Positions 34,266 to 41,983 of a DNA stretch of 47,849 nt are shown here, piece by piece (positions within the stretch are counted from its first letter, which is position 1; each line of letters opens with the position of its first letter). The translations under genes and the position numbers were made by a program. The stretch is taken from the NCBI RefSeq assembly GCF_002910915.1, contig NZ_NEUF01000088.1, positions 66,124 through 113,972 on the forward strand, in the 5' to 3' direction. Source of the stretch: Streptomyces sp. SM10. Lineage in GTDB: Bacteria; Actinomycetota; Actinomycetes; Streptomycetales; Streptomycetaceae. Below the pieces are notes generated by a model. That model was not told where the DNA came from. It did not search any database and was given only the letters and a program-made list of their open reading frames with translations.

Positions 34266-35243
34266 GTGACCGACGCACTCCCCCCGACCGGCGCGACCGG
34301 CGCCCCTGCGATCGTGTGGATCACCAATCCTGACAACTACGACCCCCGACGCCACCTCCTGCTGCAGAAGGAGGGATCCGACCGCGTGAACCTCTTCGCG
34401 CGCAACGGTCTGCCCGTGCGGGTGGTGCACTCCGGGGATCTCGTGCCTGCGTGGTCCCGTGGGACGCCGCGCCTGTACCTGGACGAGGAGGACCTGCTCG
34501 ACGGCGGTCACGCCTTCCTGCTGTCGGACTGGACGTGGGACGCCGGCATCGGCCGTCACATCCAGGCGATCACGCGGACCATCAACGCGGCCGGCCGGGT
34601 GCTCCTCAACGACGGCATCCGTGACGCCGAGTCGCTGGGGTCGGACAAACTCGCGATGTGTCACGAGGCAGCGGCGCTCGGGGTTCCGGTCCCGCCGACG
34701 GTCGCGGTCCCCTTCGGACGGTACGCCCGCCGGGTACTGCCGGTGGTCAGCAGGGAGCTGGGCACCGGTCCCTACGTGGTCAAGCCCCGGGCCATGGCCA
34801 TGGGCTTCGGGGTGCTGAAGGCCGAGGGCCCAGAGCAACTGACCGCCGCGGTCGACCTCCTCACCCCGGCGGCACTGGGCGCAGTGGTGCAGCCGTTCCA
34901 GGAGAACGACGGTGACGTGCGGGTGTACGTACACCGGGGGCAGGCGATCGCCGTGATGCTGCGCCGCCCGAAGGAAGGCTCCTACCTCGCCAACGTGAGT
35001 GAGGGCGGCTCCGGCGCTTCCTTCGACGGCGACGACAAGGTGCGCACGCTCAGCGAACGGTTGGCCACGGGGGTGGACGCCGGCTACCTGTGCGTGGACT
35101 GGCTCCTCACCCGCGAGGGACCGGTCTTCAACGAGTGGATGACGGTCTCAGCGGCCTACGAGGACCTGCCGGAGCCGGACCGCTCCCGGGTGGCGGCAGC
35201 GCTCGTCACGTATGTACGGGACCGGATCACCGCGGGCTCCTGA
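34266..35243 (+). CDS. RimK-like ATP-grasp ligase
   Basis: Predicted 325-residue enzyme that would activate a carboxylate with ATP and couple it to an amine. The central ATP-grasp domain shows SDKLAMCHEAAALGVPVPPT, YVVKPRAMAMGFGVLKAE (nucleotide-binding lysine and glycine-rich loop), DVRVYVHRGQAIAVMLRRPK, and GYLCVDWLL. The C-terminal metal motif, normally MEVNxSPG in RimK, reads FNEWMTVS: the glutamate is kept but the usual asparagine is methionine. GTG 34266 has GGAAG seven bases upstream; the frame remains open 27 codons upstream without homology. Co-transcription with the MFS gene is likely. Substrate unknown. Confidence 0.8.
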   Translation: MTDALPPTGATGAPAIVWITNPDNYDPRRHLLLQKEGSDRVNLFARNGLPVRVVHSGDLVPAWSRGTPRLYLDEEDLLDGGHAFLLSDWTWDAGIGRHIQAITRTINAAGRVLLNDGIRDAESLGSDKLAMCHEAAALGVPVPPTVAVPFGRYARRVLPVVSRELGTGPYVVKPRAMAMGFGVLKAEGPEQLTAAVDLLTPAALGAVVQPFQENDGDVRVYVHRGQAIAVMLRRPKEGSYLANVSEGGSGASFDGDDKVRTLSERLATGVDAGYLCVDWLLTREGPVFNEWMTVSAAYEDLPEPDRSRVAAALVTYVRDRITAGS

Positions 35244-35250
35244 CGATCCC

Positions 35251-35286
35251 CGTCCGGGGCGTACCCATGGCGGGTCACCCCGGACG
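35251..35286 (+). terminator. Hairpin after the ATP-grasp gene
   Basis: A nine-pair GC stem, CGTCCGGGG (35251-35259) with CCCCGGACG (35278-35286), starts 8 bp after the stop codon and can close further through inner ACCC/GGGT pairs. It likely ends the MFS-ligase transcript. Confidence 0.6.
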
Positions 35287-35353
35287 GCCTCAGCGCGACC
35301 TGCTGTCATGTGCGGGGGAGGCGAGCGTCCACTCGACAGGTTGGTGCTTGATC

Positions 35354-35584
35354 GCCCTGGTGAAAGACTGTTCGACGGCGCTTCTGCAGGGCTACGAGCC
35401 GACCACCCAGCAGGCTGGCGAGAAGGACGCGCGACAGGCCCTGCGCGAACTCACCGATGAGGGGGCCATCGTCCAACGAAGGGACCGGAGCAGGCTCTCG
35501 AAGGCCGTCACCCGCCCCATCTGCCACAACAAGCGTCTACTGCCTCAGCCAGAGCGCGTGAGCCAGGGGAGCCCGGCGTCGTGA
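35354..35584 (+). pseudogene. Possible remnant of a helix-turn-helix-like gene
   Basis: This frame gives KDARQALRELTDEGAIVQRRDR, the shape of a winged-helix recognition segment and wing, inside a 76-codon stretch from GTG-like position 35354 (ALVKDCSTALLQGYE onwards) to a stop at 35584. There is no good start codon with a ribosome-binding site, and codon bias is modest. It may be the broken end of a regulator or a phage-type gene. Identification is weak. Confidence 0.25.
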
Positions 35585-35809
35585 ATCCGCGCCCAGGGCT
35601 CCGCTCCGGTGTTCATCTGGACCTCCGCGTTCCTCTTGGCCGACAGCGGCTGTCACTGGTGGGTGAAACGCTGGCGCGGGTGCCTGCGCACTCCACCACC
35701 CGCCGTGGCCGGCCCCGCCGCCAGACGTACAGGCCGGCCACCAATACCTCAGAGCGGGGCTAGGTGGCGCGGGATGCCCGGTTAGCCCAACCGGCGATCC
35801 TGCGCTTCA

Positions 35810-36748
35810 TCAGGCTGTGACCGCTCGTTCGACCAACGTCAGCGCGCGGTGCGGGAGTTCCGCGCGCTGTTCCTCGGCACCACTCAGCCACCGCACGCGC
35901 GGGTCGCGCCGGAACCACGAGTCCTGACGGCGCGCGAAGCGTTTGGTGGCGCGTACGGTCTCGGCGCGCGCCTCGTCCTGTGTGCACTCCCCCGCCAGTG
36001 CCGCGAGCACCTGCTGGTAGCCGAGTGCCCTGGAGGCGGTCCGCCCCTCGCGCAGGCCCCGGGCTTCCAGGGCACGCACCTCCTCCACCAGGCCGGCGTC
36101 CCACATCCGGTCCACCCGGGTGCGGATCCGCTCGTCGAGTTCGGGACGTTCGACGTCCACGCCGATCTGGACCGCGTCGTAGACCGCTTCGTCGCCCGGC
36201 AGGTTGGCCGTGAAGGGCTTGCCCGTGATCTCGATGACCTCCAGGGCGCGGACGATGCGGCGTCCGTTGCTGGCCAGGATGGCGCGGGCGGCGTCGGGGT
36301 CGGCCTCGGCGAGCCGGGCGTGCAGGGCGCCGGAGCCGTGCTCCGCCAACTCCTGTTCGAGCCTGGTGCGCACCTCGGGGTCCGTCCCGGGGAACTCCAG
36401 GGCGTCGATCGCACCCTTCACGTAGAGACCGGAGCCGCCCACCAGGACGGGGGTCCGGCCCTCGGCCAGCAACCGGTCGATCTCGGCGCGGGCGAGCCTC
36501 TGGTACTCGGCGACGCTCGCGGCCTCGGTGACGCCCCAGATGTCCAGCAGCTGGTGGGGCACGCCCAGGCGCTCGGGCAGAGTCAGCTTCGCTGTGCCGA
36601 TGTCCATGCCCCGGTAGAGCTGCATGGAGTCGGCGTTGACCACTTCACCACCGAGCTGCTGGGCGAGAAACACACCCAGATCGGACTTTCCGGCGGCAGT
36701 GGGGCCGACGACGGTGATGACGCGGGGGGCGGGAGCTGGTCTTCTCAC
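35810..36748 (-). CDS. miaA: tRNA dimethylallyltransferase
   Basis: Adds an isopentenyl group to A37 of tRNAs reading codons that begin with U. The 312-residue enzyme has the P-loop GPTAAGKS at residues 15-22, NADSMQLYRGMDIGTAK with D40, S41 and Q43, VGGSGLYVKG, and FPGTDPE-type insertion. Length is normal. The GTG at 36748 gives the expected short leader MRRPAPAPR before ITVVGPTAAGKS; the open frame upstream is antisense noise. The product substrate is further modified by MiaB, whose gene is 1.4 kb upstream in transcription, a conserved association. Confidence 0.96.
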   Translation of the reverse strand: MRRPAPAPRVITVVGPTAAGKSDLGVFLAQQLGGEVVNADSMQLYRGMDIGTAKLTLPERLGVPHQLLDIWGVTEAASVAEYQRLARAEIDRLLAEGRTPVLVGGSGLYVKGAIDALEFPGTDPEVRTRLEQELAEHGSGALHARLAEADPDAARAILASNGRRIVRALEVIEITGKPFTANLPGDEAVYDAVQIGVDVERPELDERIRTRVDRMWDAGLVEEVRALEARGLREGRTASRALGYQQVLAALAGECTQDEARAETVRATKRFARRQDSWFRRDPRVRWLSGAEEQRAELPHRALTLVERAVTA

Positions 36749-36922
36749 CGGGACAGTGTCCCAAACTCCGGGGCGCGCCCCGACCGGGCGGCGTCGGCCG
36801 GGCCCCCCGGAGCCCGGCTCCGTCCGGTCCCGGCCGCGCCGGAACCGGACACGGCGAGTGACGCATGTTTGCTCACAGACGGGTAAAATGTGACAACAGT
36901 CCCCCCGCACGGAAGGTGACCC

Positions 36923-37171
36923 ATGGGTTTGCTGGACAACCTGAAGGCCAAGCTGGCCCCGGCCAAGGAGAAGGTCGGCGACCTCGCGCAGCAGCACGGG
37001 GGCAAGATCGACCAGGGCCTCGACAAGGCGGCGCGCACGGTCGACGAGAAGACCAAGGGCAAGTACAGCGACAAGATCGTGTCCGGCACGCAGAAGGCCA
37101 AGGACGCGGTCGACCGTCTGGGCAACAAGGACACGGGAGGCACTCCGCCGCCTCCGCCGCCCGCGTCCTGA
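36923..37171 (+). CDS. MT0933-like antitoxin family protein
   Basis: Small, charged, alanine- and lysine-rich protein of 82 residues. KIDQGLDKAARTVDEKTKGKYSDKIVSGTQKAKD fits, with 20-residue windows such as KAARTVDEKTKGKYSDKI, the MT0933/Rv0909 antitoxin-like family, and the tail is a polyproline stretch. GGAAGG lies six to seven bases before the ATG. No toxin gene is adjacent: neighbours are miaA and a LigB-like gene, both on the other strand. Many Streptomyces encode such solitary proteins; toxin neutralisation is thus not established. Confidence 0.8.
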   Translation: MGLLDNLKAKLAPAKEKVGDLAQQHGGKIDQGLDKAARTVDEKTKGKYSDKIVSGTQKAKDAVDRLGNKDTGGTPPPPPPAS

Positions 37172-37190
37172 CCCGGGTGAGCAGCGGAAC

Positions 37191-37226
37191 CGAGGGCCGC
37201 GGAGCGATGTCGCTCCGCGGCCCTCG
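37191..37226. terminator. Strong hairpin after the antitoxin-like gene
   Basis: A near-perfect palindrome of 36 bp (37191-37207 pairing with 37210-37226) 19 bp beyond the stop codon. It terminates the small gene and probably also the convergent LigB-like transcript. Confidence 0.8.
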
Positions 37227-37289
37227 CGCGTGCCGGTTGATGTCCGCCGGCCCGGCCTCACGACCGGCGCGGCAGGAGGCGGGCAGATC

Positions 37290-37349
37290 TCACGGCCGGG
37301 CGGCCTGTGCCGGCGGGACTCACGGCCGGACGGTCTGAGGCCGGCGGGC
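37290..37349. repeat. Two tandem 30-bp imperfect repeats
   Basis: Units at 37290-37319 and 37320-37349 share TCACGGCCGGRCGGYCTGW and CCGGCGGG, differing at a few bases. A partial third copy starts at 37258 (TCACGACCGG). They lie in the non-coding gap between the terminator and the LigB-like stop codon. Confidence 0.7.
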
Positions 37350-37382
37350 GGTCACCGCAGGTCACCACCGGCCTGCGGGGGC

Positions 37383-38102
37383 TCACGACCAGGCGGCGAC
37401 GGCGTAGCCCACGCCGTACGGGGCGTCCTCGTACAGCAGTTGTCCGCCGAGCCCCGCTCCCCGGGCCGCGCCCGCGAGCACCTGCCAGGGCGCCCGGCCC
37501 GCGGCCTTGAGTTCGTACGCGAGGGACTCGTCCAGAGCGCTCAGCGCGGCCACGTCGGCATCGCCCAGGGCCCGGGCCGCCTCGGCGTCGAAGCCGGCCG
37601 CCCGCTCGTCCAGGTAGCCGGGGGCCTTGACCGTACGGCAGGCGCTGCCGTCACCCATGACGAGCAGTGCCACCCGCTCCGCCCGGGCCGCCAGGTCCGC
37701 GCCGGCCCGCAGGCATTCTCCGGCCCCGAGGGTCTGTGCCACGCCGATTCCTTCGACCGGGGCACTCTCCCACCGGGCACGGTCCAGCAGCCAGGCGCCG
37801 ACGGCGAGGGACGCCGGGAGCGGGCGTACCGGTGCGGGAGTTCCCTCGGGTGGCTCTCCCAGCCGCACCGTCAGGCCGACGCCGAATCCGGCGAAGGAGC
37901 CTGCGGACCCCGGGGGGAAAGGGCCCGTCCCGTCCGGCTCTGCGGGCCCGGCCACGATCAGCAGATCCGGTCGCGCGGCGGCGAGCACCCCCAGCGCGCC
38001 GAGGGCGGCGTTCCTCGCGGTGTCGAGTTCGGGCCCGGCTCCCGCGGCCACCTCGGGAACCAGGAGCGGCGGGCAGGGGCAGACGGCAGCGGCGACAAGC
38101 AT
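37383..38102 (-). CDS. Class III extradiol dioxygenase LigB-like protein
   Basis: Protein of 239 residues with the class III extradiol ring-cleavage dioxygenase (LigB/Memo-like) fold. The N-terminus MLVAAAVCPCPPLLVPEV and LLIVAGPAEPDGTGPF match the family start, and VALLVMGDGSACRT and APWQVLAGAARGAG the end. The iron-binding histidines of true dioxygenases are not apparent (CPCPPLL in place of a His-x-Pro pattern), so catalysis is doubtful. It starts 14 bp after miaB ends, so the two are co-transcribed. Function unknown. Confidence 0.78.
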   Translation of the reverse strand: MLVAAAVCPCPPLLVPEVAAGAGPELDTARNAALGALGVLAAARPDLLIVAGPAEPDGTGPFPPGSAGSFAGFGVGLTVRLGEPPEGTPAPVRPLPASLAVGAWLLDRARWESAPVEGIGVAQTLGAGECLRAGADLAARAERVALLVMGDGSACRTVKAPGYLDERAAGFDAEAARALGDADVAALSALDESLAYELKAAGRAPWQVLAGAARGAGLGGQLLYEDAPYGVGYAVAAWS

Positions 38103-38116
38103 GCCGGTCAGCGTAC

Positions 38117-39637
38117 TCAGTCGCAGCCGCACCCCGGGGTGGCGGCCGCGGGCAGCGGTGCCGGGGCTCCGATGCCGGGCAGGCCCAGCATGACTCCTGC
38201 GGGCTGGGCCGCCGGAGCCGCCGTGCGCTTCTCCCACGCGTCTCCCGAGCGGGTGCGGCGCACGCCCAGGGGCGCGCCCTCTGCGAGCAGGTGGTGCGGG
38301 GCGGCATAGCTGATCTCTACCGTCACCACGTCCCCGGGCCGTACGTCCTGGGACGGCTTGGTGAAGTGGACCAGGCGGTTGTCGGGCGCGCGGCCGGACA
38401 GCCGGTGCGTGGCACCGTCCTTGCGGCCCTCGCCCTCCGCGACCATGACGTCGAGGGTGCGACCGACCTGCTTCTTGTTCTCCTCCCAGGAGATCTCCTC
38501 CTGGAGGGCCGACAGGCGCATGTAGCGCTCCTGCACGACCTCCTTCGGGATCTGCCCCTCCATGTCGGCGGCGGGGGTCCCGGGGCGCTTGGAGTACTGG
38601 AAGGTGAAGGCGTTGGCGAAGCGGGCCTCGCGCACGGCGTGCATGGTCTGCTCGAAGTCCTCCTCCGTCTCCCCGGGGAAGCCGACGATGATGTCGGTCG
38701 AGATCGCGGCGTCCGGCATGGCGGCGCGCACCTTCTCGATGATCCCGAGGAAGCGCTCCTGGCGGTAGGAGCGGCGCATGGCCTTGAGGATCGTGTCCGA
38801 GCCCGACTGCATCGGCATGTGCAGCTGCGGCATCACGTTCGGCGTCTCGGCCATCGCCGCGATCACGTCGTCGGTGAAGTCGCGCGGGTGGGGCGAGGTG
38901 AACCGCACGCGCTCCAGGCCGTCGATCGTGCCGCAGGCCCGCAGCAGCTTGGAGAAGGCCTCGCGGTCGCCGATGTCGGAGCCGTAGGCGTTGACGTTCT
39001 GCCCGAGCAGCGTGATCTCGCTGACTCCCTCGGCGACGAGCGCCTCGATCTCGGCCAGGATGTCGCCGGTGCGGCGGTCCTTCTCCTTGCCGCGCAGCGC
39101 CGGGACGATACAGAAGGTGCAGGTGTTGTTGCAGCCGACGGAGATCGACACCCACGCGGCGTAGGCGGACTCGCGGCGGGTGGGCAGTGTCGAGGGGAAC
39201 GCCTCCAGCGACTCGGCGATCTCGACCTGCGCCTCCTCCTGGACCCGGGCCCGCTCCAGCAGCACCGGCAGCTTGCCGATGTTGTGCGTGCCGAAGACGA
39301 CGTCCACCCAGGGGGCGCGCTTCACGATCGTGTCGCGGTCCTTCTGCGCCAGGCAGCCGCCGACGGCGATCTGCATCCCGGGGCGCTTCGTCTTCATCGG
39401 GGCGAGGCGGCCGAGGTTGCCGTAGAGCTTGTTGTCGGCGTTCTCGCGCACGGCGCAGGTGTTGAAGACGACGACGTCGGCGTCGCCGTCGGAGCCCTCG
39501 GGGGCGCGTACGTATCCGGCGCCCTCCAGAAGACCCGACAGGCGTTCGGAGTCGTGGACGTTCATCTGGCACCCGTAGGTGCGTACCTCGTAGCTCTTCT
39601 GGACGTCCACTGCTTCGCTCCGGTTGCCGCTGGTCAT
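38117..39637 (-). CDS. miaB: tRNA-2-methylthio-N6-dimethylallyladenosine synthase
   Basis: Radical-SAM methylthiotransferase that converts the MiaA product i6A37 to ms2i6A37. The 506-residue enzyme has the N-terminal cluster cysteines C23, C61 and C95 (YGCQMN, NTCAVR, GGCLAQ), the radical-SAM CxxxCxxC at C169, C173 and C176, and a C-terminal TRAM domain (about 400-465). A short Ala/Pro-rich tail ending GCGCD is an extension. ATG 39637 precedes a variable ten residues; the frame is open further with no homology. The gene for a LigB-like protein follows directly. Confidence 0.96.
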   Translation of the reverse strand: MTSGNRSEAVDVQKSYEVRTYGCQMNVHDSERLSGLLEGAGYVRAPEGSDGDADVVVFNTCAVRENADNKLYGNLGRLAPMKTKRPGMQIAVGGCLAQKDRDTIVKRAPWVDVVFGTHNIGKLPVLLERARVQEEAQVEIAESLEAFPSTLPTRRESAYAAWVSISVGCNNTCTFCIVPALRGKEKDRRTGDILAEIEALVAEGVSEITLLGQNVNAYGSDIGDREAFSKLLRACGTIDGLERVRFTSPHPRDFTDDVIAAMAETPNVMPQLHMPMQSGSDTILKAMRRSYRQERFLGIIEKVRAAMPDAAISTDIIVGFPGETEEDFEQTMHAVREARFANAFTFQYSKRPGTPAADMEGQIPKEVVQERYMRLSALQEEISWEENKKQVGRTLDVMVAEGEGRKDGATHRLSGRAPDNRLVHFTKPSQDVRPGDVVTVEISYAAPHHLLAEGAPLGVRRTRSGDAWEKRTAAPAAQPAGVMLGLPGIGAPAPLPAAATPGCGCD

Positions 39638-39755
39638 GGGACAAGGGTAGGCGGTGGCCGGGCACTCCCCCGACGCCGGAGCCGCGGCACGACGCGAACA
39701 GCCGCCGCGGGAGCGTCTCCCCGGGGCGGGCACGGTCGTCCGCACCGCGTCGTCG

Positions 39756-39780
39756 CGCGAGGCGCTCCGGGCGCCTCGCG
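39756..39780. repeat. Inverted repeat between miaB and the YceI gene
   Basis: CGCGAGGCGC and GCGCCTCGCG pair over ten bases with a 5-nt loop, in the 262-bp divergent gap. It may be an operator or leader hairpin. Confidence 0.5.
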
Positions 39781-39899
39781 TGCCCGCCCCGATCCTGCGC
39801 GGACCGGGGCGCCGCGGGCCTCGAGGCGCCCGGGGGCCGTTGAACGCGTCGTTCCGGTCTGTTCCTATGCTGATCTTCCACGCTCGAAAGGTGCACGTC

Positions 39900-40814
39900 A
39901 TGGTCCTCTCTCTCCTCCGCGGCAGGCGATCCAAGGAAGCCTCCGGCGGCGGTGCGAGATTCGCTCTTCCCGTGCCCCCGGGGGCCGGAACCGTCACCTG
40001 TGAGGTCATCGACCCGATGGGCCAGCCGCTCGGCGGCGCCGAGATCACGGTCAGCGCACAGGACTCGGCCCGGACGGTCGCGAAGGGCACCACCGACCTC
40101 TACGGCATGTTCGTCGCGGCCCTGCCACCCGGCGACCACCGCCTGCTGATGACGGCCGAGGGGATGCAGCCGGCCAGCTGGACCTTCGCGATCGCCGCGG
40201 GCGAGACCCTGTCGATGGGCCGCGTGCAGCTGGACGTCGCCCGGCAGCTGGAGCCCCCGGCACCCGGCACCTGGCTCTTCGATCCGCCGCACACCGCGAT
40301 CCGCTTCATCGCGAAGCACGTCGGCATGGCCAACGTGCACGGCCGCTTCACCGCCTTCGAGGGCGGGGTCCGCATCGCCCCCGTCGTCGAGGACTCGCAG
40401 GTCGAGATACGCATCGACGCCTCGAGCATCACCACGGGCAACAAGACCCGGGACAACCATCTGCGCTCGGCCGACTTCCTCGACGTGGAGAACTACCCGC
40501 ACCTCCACTTCGTCAGCCGGCGCTTCGTGTACCGGGGCGGGAACAACTGGACCGTCCAGGGAGGGCTGACGATGCACGGTGTCAGTCGCTCCGTCTCCCT
40601 GGACACGACGTATCTGGGCGCCGTCAACGGCGGCTACGGCGAGGAGCTGCGCTGCGCGGCGCGTGCCACGGCCGAGCTGCACCGCGAGGACTACACCCTG
40701 AACTGGCGCAACATGCTCGCCCGCGGCATCGCCATCGTCGGACCGACGATCCAGCTGGAGATGGACATCCAGACCATGTTCCAGGGCCCCGACACCCCGA
40801 CGCCTCCGGAATGA
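39900..40814 (+). CDS. YceI family protein with N-terminal Ig/transthyretin-like domain
   Basis: Two-domain protein of 304 residues. Residues about 20-108 form a carboxypeptidase-regulatory or transthyretin-like beta domain ([38 protein letters not shown]). Residues about 115-298 form a YceI lipocalin-like barrel: [35 protein letters not shown] and [12 protein letters not shown]. No signal peptide is visible, so it is likely cytoplasmic, unlike periplasmic YceI of proteobacteria. GAAAGG lies eight bases before ATG 39900. YceI proteins bind isoprenoid or amphiphilic ligands; the ligand here is unknown. Confidence 0.88.
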   Translation: MVLSLLRGRRSKEASGGGARFALPVPPGAGTVTCEVIDPMGQPLGGAEITVSAQDSARTVAKGTTDLYGMFVAALPPGDHRLLMTAEGMQPASWTFAIAAGETLSMGRVQLDVARQLEPPAPGTWLFDPPHTAIRFIAKHVGMANVHGRFTAFEGGVRIAPVVEDSQVEIRIDASSITTGNKTRDNHLRSADFLDVENYPHLHFVSRRFVYRGGNNWTVQGGLTMHGVSRSVSLDTTYLGAVNGGYGEELRCAARATAELHREDYTLNWRNMLARGIAIVGPTIQLEMDIQTMFQGPDTPTPPE

Positions 40815-40967
40815 CGGAGGGCGGGGGTGCCCGGCCCCCGGCGCGGGCGGCCTGATCCGCCCGAGGGGCACCGCCCGGGCACGTCCCTCGTCCTGCTCCT
40901 CCCCGGGAGGAGCGTGTGACCTCCGCCTCCCTGGCCAGCACGGGCAGGAAAATGGCAGGATCGCGCC

Positions 40968-41966
40968 ATGCTGCACGCACCGTCCCGCTTCGGCCGGCGA
41001 CGCACCCTTCAGGGGGGCGTCGCCTCCGCCGTCGTGCTCGGACTGCTGCTGTGGTGGGTCCTCCCTGTCGGCCAGGAGGAACCGAGCGGTTCGCTCACCT
41101 TCTCCACCGGAGTACGCAGCGGGGTCTACCAGCGCTACGGGCAGCGGCTGGAGGGCGCGCTGGCCAAGGGCATGCCCAAGGTGTCGATACAGCTGCGGAC
41201 CAGCGAGGGCTCCCAGGAGAACCTCGAACGGGTGGCGACGGGGAAGGCCGACTTCACCATCGCCACCGCCGACGCCGTCGCCACCTACCTGCAGGCCCGG
41301 AAGCCGGGCGCCGAACGGCTGCGCGGCTGCGTCCGCCTCTACGACGACTACGTCCAGCTGATCGTGCCCAGGGACTCCAAGATCCGTACGGTCGCCGACC
41401 TGCGGGGTAAGCGGGTGGGCGTCGGCCAGAAGGGTTCGGGGGTCCTCCTCGTCGCGGACCGTCTGATGAAGGCGGCGGGCGTCGATCCGACCGCGGACGT
41501 CACTCCCGTCCACGCCGGCATCGACACCATGCCGCAGAGGCTGACCGAGGGCCGACTGGATGCCTTCTTCTGGTCGGGCGGGCTCCCGACCGCATCTGTG
41601 CAGGACCTCTCGGAGACGTACGCGATCCGGCTGGTGCCCCTCGACGAACCGCTGATCACCGAGTTGCAGGCGGTCGGCGGCTCCACCCGCTACTACCGTT
41701 CGGCCGTGATGCCGGCGGACGCCTACCCCGACGCCCAGCAGGGTGAGGCGGTACGGACGGTCGCGGTCTCCAACATGCTGGTCACCACGGACCGTACGGA
41801 TCCGCTGACGACCGAGGCGTTCACCCGGACCGTGATCGACAGCCGGGACCGGATCGGCCGCGAGGTGCACTCGGCGCAGCTGGTCGACCTGCGGACGGCG
41901 ATCTACACCGATCCGCTGCCGCTGCACGAAGGGGCCAGGCGCTACTACCGCTCGGCCAAGCCCTGA
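40968..41966 (+). CDS. TAXI family solute-binding protein
   Basis: Extracytoplasmic binding protein of the TRAP-associated TAXI type, 332 residues. A basic start (MLHAPSRFGRRRTLQ) and a single hydrophobic segment to about residue 37 form an uncleaved anchor or signal. LTFSTGVRSGVYQRYGQRLEGAL, ADFTIATADAVATYL and GKRVGVGQKGSGVLLVADRLM match TAXI proteins that bind glutamate-like ligands. No TRAP membrane subunits are in the window. It converges on a histidine kinase gene with a 17-bp gap, which suggests a possible sensing partnership rather than transport. AGGA precedes the ATG. Confidence 0.85.
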   Translation: MLHAPSRFGRRRTLQGGVASAVVLGLLLWWVLPVGQEEPSGSLTFSTGVRSGVYQRYGQRLEGALAKGMPKVSIQLRTSEGSQENLERVATGKADFTIATADAVATYLQARKPGAERLRGCVRLYDDYVQLIVPRDSKIRTVADLRGKRVGVGQKGSGVLLVADRLMKAAGVDPTADVTPVHAGIDTMPQRLTEGRLDAFFWSGGLPTASVQDLSETYAIRLVPLDEPLITELQAVGGSTRYYRSAVMPADAYPDAQQGEAVRTVAVSNMLVTTDRTDPLTTEAFTRTVIDSRDRIGREVHSAQLVDLRTAIYTDPLPLHEGARRYYRSAKP

Positions 41967-41983
41967 CGGATCCGGGGCGGGAC

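Larger units (their letters stand above)
35244..35809. other. Degenerate intergenic region right of the variable segment
   Basis: About 566 bp between the ATP-grasp gene and miaA. Apart from the terminator it has one gene-like remnant (listed next) and mixed-frame sequence with weak coding bias. No inverted or direct repeat marking an insertion boundary was seen. Confidence 0.5.

Noticed and set aside
38103..41927. Open frame continuous with the LigB-like gene, reading through miaB and antisense to later genes
   Set aside because: Only the last 240 codons resemble a real protein; the rest is the wrong frame of miaB and antisense of the YceI and TAXI genes.
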